From contig JAFQWB010000109.1 of NCBI GenBank assembly GCA_017407725.1, positions 1-10,538 on the forward strand: 10,538 nucleotides of DNA, given 5' to 3'. The stretch is from Clostridia bacterium. Its GTDB lineage: Bacteria; Bacillota_A; Clostridia; Oscillospirales; CAG-272. The translations under genes were made by a program, and so were the position numbers. Shown one piece after another: positions 5,580 to 10,538 of the stretch. How positions within the stretch are numbered: position 1 is the first letter of the stretch; each line of letters begins with the position of its first letter. Below the pieces are notes generated by a model. That model saw only the letters and a list, made by a program, of their open reading frames with translations, had not been told where the DNA came from and did not search any database.

Positions 5580-7088
5580 ATGAGACATACTGTACGCGAG
5601 TATCTCGACATACTTTTTTCAAACGGACTTGTAAAATCGTTTATACTTTCATCTGAACTTATGGAAAAGGAGATTTCCGATCTTACCTTCTCCACGCAGA
5701 ATCAGAAGCCCGGCGGAATATTCATCTGTAAGGGTGCGGCATTCAAAAAGGAATATCTTGAAAAAGCAGTTGAAAACGGAGCGCTTCTTTACGTTTCCGA
5801 AAGCGCATATTCTGTGAGAATACCTGCTATAATCGTAAAAGACGTAAGAAGTGCCATGCCTCTTCTTGCAGATCTTTTCTTTGACGGAGCGCTGAATTCA
5901 ATGATCTCTGTCGGAATTACCGGAACAAAGGGTAAGACAACCACCTCATTTATGGTAAAGTCGGCACTCGATTGCTATCTCTCTCAAAACGAAGAGGTAA
6001 AGTGTGCTCTTCTTTCGTCAGTTAAGATATTCGACGGAAAAGAGGAGAATCCTTCTCTTATGACAACACCTGAGGCTGTCGAATATCAGAGAATATTTGC
6101 AAGGGCAAGAGATAACGGGTGTAAATATATTGTCAGCGAGGTTTCAAGCCAGGGACTGAAATATAAAAGATGCATACCCGCAAGATATAAGGTCGCTGTG
6201 TTTACCAATATTACGCCCGACCATATAAGTCCATACGAGCATAGCGATTTCGAGGATTATTTTGAATCAAAGCTTAATATATTCGATATGTGCGATAACG
6301 CTCTTGTTTTCAGCGGATGTGATAGATTTGACAGAGTATGCGACGCCGCAAGGAAGTCGGGAGCGAATCTTTATACCTTCGGATACAGAGAGAATGACGA
6401 CTTCTTTGTTTCAAATGTAAAAGCTCTTGAATCTTCATCCGTTATATCGGTTATGGGAGAGGAATATACCGTTCCGATGCCGGGTAGCTTTAACGTTACA
6501 AATGCACTCGCGGCAATTTCGGTGTGTAAGATACTTGAGATTCCCGAGCAGTATATAATAAAAGGTCTTAAGGATGTCCGTGTTGACGGAAGATGCGAGA
6601 TCTTTGAGAGTAGAGATAAAGAGGTTTGCGCAATAGTTGACTATGCTCACAATAAAGAAAGCGTAAATGCACTGATAGGTCTTGCAAAGGAGCACTATCC
6701 GGGCAAAAAAATATGCCTTCTTTTCGGATGTCCGGGCGGAAAGGCATATAACAGACGTGAAGAGATAGGAACTATTGCCGCAGGCTGTGACTACGTAATA
6801 ATCACAGAGGATGACCCGGCAGGCGAGGAGCTGTCCGCGATATGCGACGAAATAGTCGGATATGTAAAAAAAGGCAGAGCCGACTGCAGAGTTATCTATG
6901 ACAGAGAGGAAGCGATAGGATTCGCTCTTGATAACTACAGAAAAGACACCGTGATACTTATAGCAGGTAAGGGAAGCGAGAGAACTCAGAAGAGAAAGAA
7001 CGGACCTGAGGAATACTCCTCGGACTCATATCACGTACGTAAAAAGCTCAGCAGATATGAAGAAGAGATCCTTTCTGCAAAGGACTAA
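5580..7088 (+). CDS. murE: MurE-type UDP-MurNAc-tripeptide synthetase, probably L-lysine adding
   Basis: Cytosolic Mur ligase that adds the third amino acid to UDP-MurNAc-L-Ala-D-Glu. All three Mur domains are present. Visible motifs: GTKGKTT P-loop (115-121), MTTPE (161-165), EVSSQGLKY (187-195), NITPDHISPYEH (210-221), Lys231 in YFESKL at the carbamoylated-lysine position, FNVTNALAA (304-312), VDYAHN (353-358), FGCPGG (382-387), TEDDPAGEE (409-417) and AGKGSE (462-467). VSSQGLKY, DHISPxEH and DDP resemble streptococcal L-Lys MurE, not the DNPR of DAP enzymes. The start is uncertain. ATG 5580 gives 502 residues, matching family N-termini, but its GAAAGG (5561-5566) is 13 bases away. TTG 5577 is a closer alternative, and ATG 5505, inside radA, lacks a ribosome site. 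The stop lies ten bases before the ATP-grasp gene. Whether the genome has another murE is unknown. Confidence 0.87.
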   Translation: MRHTVREYLDILFSNGLVKSFILSSELMEKEISDLTFSTQNQKPGGIFICKGAAFKKEYLEKAVENGALLYVSESAYSVRIPAIIVKDVRSAMPLLADLFFDGALNSMISVGITGTKGKTTTSFMVKSALDCYLSQNEEVKCALLSSVKIFDGKEENPSLMTTPEAVEYQRIFARARDNGCKYIVSEVSSQGLKYKRCIPARYKVAVFTNITPDHISPYEHSDFEDYFESKLNIFDMCDNALVFSGCDRFDRVCDAARKSGANLYTFGYRENDDFFVSNVKALESSSVISVMGEEYTVPMPGSFNVTNALAAISVCKILEIPEQYIIKGLKDVRVDGRCEIFESRDKEVCAIVDYAHNKESVNALIGLAKEHYPGKKICLLFGCPGGKAYNRREEIGTIAAGCDYVIITEDDPAGEELSAICDEIVGYVKKGRADCRVIYDREEAIGFALDNYRKDTVILIAGKGSERTQKRKNGPEEYSSDSYHVRKKLSRYEEEILSAKD

Positions 7089-7098
7089 GGAGAAATAG

Positions 7099-8325
7099 AT
7101 GAAAAAGGATTTTTTGCCAATAATTCTCGGAAGTGATGAGAATGCATACGGAAATATAAGACTCATATGTGAGGAATACGATGTAAGACCGCTCGTGCTT
7201 GCAAAAAGAATTCTCATTCCCACAAGATACAGCAAGCTTTTTGATTTTGAGCTTGTGGATGATCTTGACAGTGACGAGGCTTTTGTAAAAACTCTTCTCG
7301 GGGCTATAGAGAAGAGAGAGAATGAGTACGAAAAATTCGTGGTCGTTTCATGCTCGGATTACTATACCGCGCTGATGTCACGAAATTATTCGGCGCTCTC
7401 TCATAAGGTTGCCAATAAATTCATTTCACCCGAGCTACTCGATCTTTTTGAGACAAAGGATAAATTTTACGAGCTTTGTGATAGGTATTCGCTCCCTTAT
7501 CCCAAAACGGTAATAGTGAATTTCGAAGATAGAGAAAACGTTCTTCCTTTCCCGTTGGAATATCCGATAGTGGTTAAGCCCGAAAACAGCAACGCAACCG
7601 AGTATCTTAATTGTAAGTTCGAAGAAAAGAAGAAGGTATACTTTATAGATTCGGACGAAATGTATCTTGCTACCGTGAGAGCTATTACAAATGCTGGATA
7701 TAAAGGAAAGCTAATAGTTCAGGAATTCATATCGGGCGGAGATGACTCGATGAGAGTTATCAACAGCTATAGTAGAAACGACGGATCTCTTGCACTTTCG
7801 TGTATGGGAAGACCGCTTCTTGAAGAATATGTTCCGAGCAATCTCGGAAACTACGCGGCAATAATCTCGTGCGGAGACGCGGATATATATAAATGCATAA
7901 AGGAATTTCTTGAAGCTATAAACTATACGGGATTTTCAAATTTCGATCTTAAGTACGATGAAAAGAGAGGAAAGTACTATTTCTTTGAGATAAATCCGAG
8001 AACGGGACGCTCGTCTTACTTTGTGAGGGCGGCAGGCCATAATCTTATGAAGGCGATGATAGACGATGCCGTTTACGGGAAGAGGGAGGAGAGCGTATAT
8101 AACTATAACGAGGCTCTTTGGTCAAACGTACCCATCGGAATCATAAGAAAATACGTCAAGAATGAAGAGCTCAGGGATAAAGCACTTTCTATGAAAAAAG
8201 AATGTACCTATACCCTGTTTCGAAAGGGTGATATGAATCTTAAGCGTATAATCAGAATAACAAGATTCTATCTTTCTCAGTATAAGAATTACAGAAATAA
8301 CTATTTCGATAAAGACGGAATGTAA
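7099..8325 (+). CDS. ATP-grasp ligase, D-aspartate ligase-like
   Basis: ATP-grasp carboxylate-amine ligase of 408 residues, forming an acyl-phosphate and then an amide bond. The N-terminus PIILGSDENAYG (7-18), the stretch LFETKDKFYELCDRYSLPYPKT (117-137 region) and overall length resemble, as I recall them, the enterococcal and lactococcal D-aspartate ligases (Asl), which add D-Asp to the epsilon-amino group of L-Lys in UDP-MurNAc-pentapeptide. ATP-grasp marks seen: VVKP at 158-161 (Lys160), VQEFI at 207-211, and the Mg-binding FEINPRTGRSS at 296-306 with Glu297 and Asn299. The C-terminal 70 residues are basic. TAAGGAG at 7086-7092 overlaps the stop of the Mur ligase gene and lies six bases before the ATG, so both are co-transcribed. 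No aspartate racemase gene, often beside asl, is in view. Another amino-acid substrate remains possible. Confidence 0.8.
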   Translation: MKKDFLPIILGSDENAYGNIRLICEEYDVRPLVLAKRILIPTRYSKLFDFELVDDLDSDEAFVKTLLGAIEKRENEYEKFVVVSCSDYYTALMSRNYSALSHKVANKFISPELLDLFETKDKFYELCDRYSLPYPKTVIVNFEDRENVLPFPLEYPIVVKPENSNATEYLNCKFEEKKKVYFIDSDEMYLATVRAITNAGYKGKLIVQEFISGGDDSMRVINSYSRNDGSLALSCMGRPLLEEYVPSNLGNYAAIISCGDADIYKCIKEFLEAINYTGFSNFDLKYDEKRGKYYFFEINPRTGRSSYFVRAAGHNLMKAMIDDAVYGKREESVYNYNEALWSNVPIGIIRKYVKNEELRDKALSMKKECTYTLFRKGDMNLKRIIRITRFYLSQYKNYRNNYFDKDGM

Positions 8326-8330
8326 AAAAC

Positions 8331-8370
8331 AAAATTCCTTCTGCCCGGATAAGGGCGAGAGGGAATTTTT
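8331..8370 (+). terminator. Strong rho-independent terminator after the ligase genes
   Basis: Left arm 8331-8346 (AAAATTCC TTCT GCCC), loop GGATAA (8347-8352), right arm 8353-8369 (GGGC, one bulged G, AGAG, GGAATTTT), then further T residues. About 16 pairs including one G-T wobble. It starts five bases after the stop of the ATP-grasp gene and closes the cwlD-radA-murE-asl run. Confidence 0.88.
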
Positions 8371-8395
8371 ATTTTGCCAAAATGCTAATACACCC

Positions 8396-8424
8396 TTGAA
8401 AAATATTTTCATATATGATATAAT
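8396..8424 (+). promoter_or_regulatory. Sigma-A promoter for tsaE-tsaB
   Basis: TTGAAA (8396-8401), 17-base spacer, and a perfect TATAAT (8419-8424). The expected start is near 8431, with a leader of about 40 bases that ends in GGAG (8464-8467) before the tsaE ATG. It is the clearest vegetative promoter in the window and follows directly after the preceding terminator. Confidence 0.78.
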
Positions 8425-8472
8425 TAATATGTTATAGTATGTATATTTACAAAATAGTGCTATGGAGCAGAT

Positions 8473-8928
8473 ATGAAATTTAAAAAAAAGATGAAGGACA
8501 TAAAAATACTTTCGCACAGTGCTATGGAAACTGAGGCGGCAGGAATGCTTCTTGCAGGGTATCTTGAAAAGAACGATTTTGTCGCAATGTACGGTGATCT
8601 CGGAGCAGGAAAGACTGCATTTGTAAGAGGAATGGCAAGAGTACTTGCGCCCGGAGTTGACGTGTGCAGCCCTACGTATACGATAGTTAATCAGTACGAA
8701 GGCGAAAAGACGACTCTTTGTCACTTTGATATGTACAGAATTGACACCGAGGACGATCTTGAATCTATAGGATTTTATGATTATACAGACTGTATAATCG
8801 TTGCGGAATGGTGTGAAAAGATAGAGTTTGCTCTTCCCGAAAGCTATTATAGAGTAGAGATAAAATACGTAAGCGCTGACAGCAGAATGATAACGGTGTC
8901 TGTGGTTGAAAAAGGGGCAAAAGGATGA
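8473..8928 (+). CDS. tsaE: tRNA t6A biosynthesis ATPase TsaE
   Basis: TsaE is the P-loop ATPase of the bacterial TsaBDE complex that makes N6-threonylcarbamoyl-adenosine at position 37 of ANN-decoding tRNAs. The protein has 151 residues, the usual size. Motifs are all present: Walker A GDLGAGKT at 41-48, SPTYTIVNQYEG at 66-77, HFDMYRI at 84-90 and AEWCEKI at 111-117. GGAG at 8464-8467 lies five bases before the ATG at 8473; Met7 is an internal alternative, but the family N-terminus begins near here. Its last codons overlap the tsaB start by four bases (ATGA). A sigma-A promoter directly upstream indicates constitutive expression. Confidence 0.95.
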   Translation: MKFKKKMKDIKILSHSAMETEAAGMLLAGYLEKNDFVAMYGDLGAGKTAFVRGMARVLAPGVDVCSPTYTIVNQYEGEKTTLCHFDMYRIDTEDDLESIGFYDYTDCIIVAEWCEKIEFALPESYYRVEIKYVSADSRMITVSVVEKGAKG

Positions 8929-9635
8929 AATTTCTTGCAATAGATTCAACGGGAGCGGTAGCAACCTGCTCGCTTCTTGAAAATGAAGAGCTTATAGCCA
9001 AAAAGAAGGTAAACAGCGGTCTTAAGCATAGCGAGATACTGCTTCCTATGATAAAAAAGATGCTTGACGAAAGCGATCTTGCAGTATCGGATATAGATAT
9101 TTTTGTTTGCAGCGTAGGTCCGGGGTCATTCACGGGCGTAAGAATAGGCGCTGCAACCATCAAGGGGCTTGCTTTCGGAAGAAAGGCGTGTGTCGGAGTT
9201 TCCGCGCTTGAGGCTCTTGCATATTCGCTTACAGATAAAGAGGGTATTATCTGCGCCGTAATGGATGCAAGAAGAGATCAGTTATATAACGCACTCTTTA
9301 AGTGCTCGGGTGGAAATGTTGAAAGAATTACGGATGACAGAGTTGTTTCGGCAGACGAGCTTGCAAATGAGCTTGCTGAGTATGACTGTGACGTGTATCT
9401 TGTCGGAGACGGATATTCGGTCGCAATGAAGGCTGTCAAGAGCGAGAACGTAAAGGAAACACCCGAGGAAAAGAGAGATGCCGATGCTGAGGGAGTTGCA
9501 AGACTCGGACTCAAGGTTTATAAAGAAAGCGGAGCGGTAAGTGATTTGGAGCTTTTGCCGACTTATTTAAGAGTTCCGCAGGCAGAAAGAGAAAGAAACG
9601 AGCGTCTTATGAAAGAGACGGCGTCTTCAAAATAA
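8925..9635 (+). CDS. tsaB: tRNA t6A biosynthesis scaffold protein TsaB
   Basis: TsaB (YeaZ) is the catalytically inactive ASKHA-fold partner that dimerises with TsaD for t6A synthesis. The protein is 236 residues, normal for the family. It opens with FLAIDSTG (3-10), carries LKHSEILLPMI at 33-43, and the hallmark GPGSFTGVRIG at 65-75; MDARRDQLYNAL at 113-124 and LPTYLR at 211-216 also fit. Its ATG overlaps the tsaE stop in an ATGA, with AAAGGGG (8911-8917) as ribosome site inside tsaE. RimI and TsaD, which often follow TsaB in Firmicutes, are not the next genes here; rpiB is, after a 40-base gap with no terminator. Confidence 0.95.
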   Translation: MKFLAIDSTGAVATCSLLENEELIAKKKVNSGLKHSEILLPMIKKMLDESDLAVSDIDIFVCSVGPGSFTGVRIGAATIKGLAFGRKACVGVSALEALAYSLTDKEGIICAVMDARRDQLYNALFKCSGGNVERITDDRVVSADELANELAEYDCDVYLVGDGYSVAMKAVKSENVKETPEEKRDADAEGVARLGLKVYKESGAVSDLELLPTYLRVPQAERERNERLMKETASSK

Positions 9636-9675
9636 ATAAAAAAACAAAGACAATCATTAAAAAGGAGATCATAAA

Positions 9676-10125
9676 ATGAAACTTGTAATTGCATGCGATC
9701 ACGCAGGATGCGAAGTAAAAAATGAGGTTATAGCTGCTCTTGAGGGCAAGGGATACGAGGTTAAGGACTTTGGTTGCTACACAAACGAATCGGTAAACTA
9801 TCCCGATTATGCGCACCTTGTATGTAAGGCGATCCAGGATAAAGAGGCTGAGCTCGGAATTCTTATTTGCGGAACCGGAATAGGAATGAGCATGGCTGCA
9901 AATAAGCACAGAGGAATCCGTGCGGCGGTATGTACAGAGGAATTTTCCGCAGAAATGACAAGAAGACACAACGATGCAAACGTTCTTTGCATGGGTGCAA
10001 GAGTTATATCTGCTGAAACCGCAATAAAGCTCGCAACTCTCTTTGTTGAAACTCCTTATGAGGGCGGAAGACACGCACTCAGAGTGGCAATGGTAGACGA
10101 GCTTGATAAGACAGAGAAGATCTGA
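9676..10125 (+). CDS. rpiB: Ribose-5-phosphate isomerase B
   Basis: RpiB interconverts ribose 5-phosphate and ribulose 5-phosphate in the cytosolic pentose phosphate pathway. The 149-residue length and motifs fit the RpiB/LacAB family: ACDHAG at 6-11 with Asp8 and His9, NYPDYA at 41-46, ICGTGIGMS at 64-72 with catalytic Cys65, and RRHNDANVLCMG at 96-107 with His98 and Asn99. A single chain of this kind, without a lacA/lacB pair, favours RpiB over galactose-6-phosphate isomerase, though allose-6-phosphate isomerase activity cannot be excluded. It has a strong AAAGGAG ribosome site at 9660-9666. It probably continues the tsaE-tsaB transcript, and the next gene starts ten bases after its stop. 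Confidence 0.95.
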   Translation: MKLVIACDHAGCEVKNEVIAALEGKGYEVKDFGCYTNESVNYPDYAHLVCKAIQDKEAELGILICGTGIGMSMAANKHRGIRAAVCTEEFSAEMTRRHNDANVLCMGARVISAETAIKLATLFVETPYEGGRHALRVAMVDELDKTEKI

Positions 10126-10135
10126 TTTTTCTGAA

Positions 10136-10538
10136 ATGAAAAGAAAAACAAGTATTCTTTTCTGTGCAATCTGTCTTATTGTCTTGGCGCTCCTTGTTTG
10201 CGCGTGTGAAAGTGCACCCAAGGAAAGTGACGGAAAGGTGAAAATAGTTACGACGATCTTTCCCGAATACGATTTTGCAAGACAGATAGCAGGAGACAGG
10301 GCAGACGTTACCATGCTTATAGACTCGGGCGATCTTCATTCGTACGAGCCCACTCTTTCTGATATAACCAAGATATCAAAATGTGATCTCTTTGTTTATA
10401 TCGGAGGAAATTCGTATAGCTGGGTAAATAGTGTTCTTGATAAGATCAAAAACGAAAATATGACCGCTTTGAATCTTTTTGAACACGTAGATAAGCTTTA
10501 CGAAAGCAGTGACGGTATATATCAGCCCGATCACGAGC
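10136..10538 (+). CDS. Zinc/manganese ABC transporter substrate-binding lipoprotein (partial, 5' part)
   Basis: An open frame from ATG 10136 runs off the right edge, giving 134 residues of the N-terminal domain of a ZnuA/TroA-type metal-binding protein. Residues 2-5 are basic, followed by a hydrophobic signal (7-22) and a lipobox VCAC with lipidated Cys24, so the mature protein should be anchored on the outer face of the membrane. The mature part starts with VKIVTTIFPEYDFARQIAGD (35-54), and DLHSYEPTLSDI at 66-77 holds His68, the expected first metal ligand. SKCDLFVYIGGN (81-92) is also typical. The last residues, YQPDHE, may begin the acidic/His-rich loop many ZnuA proteins have. No good Shine-Dalgarno is seen, only an AGAGAAG (10113-10119) within the end of rpiB, ten bases before its own ATG, so translation may be coupled. 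Metal specificity cannot be read from this part. Confidence 0.88.
   Translation, partial: MKRKTSILFCAICLIVLALLVCACESAPKESDGKVKIVTTIFPEYDFARQIAGDRADVTMLIDSGDLHSYEPTLSDITKISKCDLFVYIGGNSYSWVNSVLDKIKNENMTALNLFEHVDKLYESSDGIYQPDHE

Noticed and set aside
8122..8964. Minus-strand 280-codon open frame.
   Set aside because: It crosses the terminator, the tsaE promoter and most of tsaE on the opposite strand, with no ribosome site or recognisable protein features; it is a shadow frame.
9607..10314. Minus-strand 235-codon open frame opposite rpiB.
   Set aside because: RpiB is certain on the plus strand, and the antisense translation is low-complexity Ser/Cys/Phe-rich without motifs.

Overview
The window looks like chromosomal DNA of an endospore-forming, low-to-mid GC member of the Clostridia. 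Three gene products point to spore formation: SpoVAD, SpoVAE and a CwlD-like cortex amidase. Codon use is homogeneous, with heavy use of AGA for Arg and ATA for Ile. Gene order is typical of uncultured or gut Oscillospiraceae-like Firmicutes; this placement is an inference and the genus cannot be read from the sequence.

Layout. Positions 1-81 hold a large terminator hairpin that closes an unseen upstream unit. A sigma-G-like promoter follows directly and reads into spoVAD (140-1129) and spoVAE (1131-1484), the dipicolinate-channel genes. A perfect bidirectional terminator separates them from a convergent minus-strand tyrosine recombinase (1515-2495). That gene is divergent from a plus-strand unknown 218-residue membrane protein (2664-3320). 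The two divergent promoters appear to share one palindromic -35 hexamer. A plus-strand group follows: cwlD-like amidase (3402-4121), radA (4145-5527), a MurE-type Mur ligase (5580-7088) and an ATP-grasp ligase resembling D-aspartate ligases (7099-8325), closed by a strong terminator. A new consensus-like sigma-A promoter (8396-8424) drives tsaE (8473-8928) and tsaB (8925-9635), then rpiB (9676-10125) and the first 134 codons of a zinc/manganese-type ABC transporter lipoprotein that runs off the window end.

How it fits together. The left half is largely a sporulation neighbourhood: DPA uptake into the spore, and cortex muramic-lactam formation. The most interesting part is the Mur ligase plus ATP-grasp pair. 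The Mur ligase has the sequence signature of streptococcal L-lysine-adding MurE (VSSQGLKY, DHISPxEH, DDPA) rather than the DAP-adding DNPR type, and its neighbour resembles enterococcal/lactococcal D-aspartate ligase. Together they predict a Lys(D-Asp) peptidoglycan cross-bridge in a spore former. That would echo the classical case of Bacillus sphaericus, which uses Lys-D-Asp in vegetative wall and meso-DAP in spore cortex. The right end is housekeeping: tRNA t6A modification, pentose-phosphate isomerase and metal uptake. I see no rRNA, tRNA, CRISPR array or insertion sequence.
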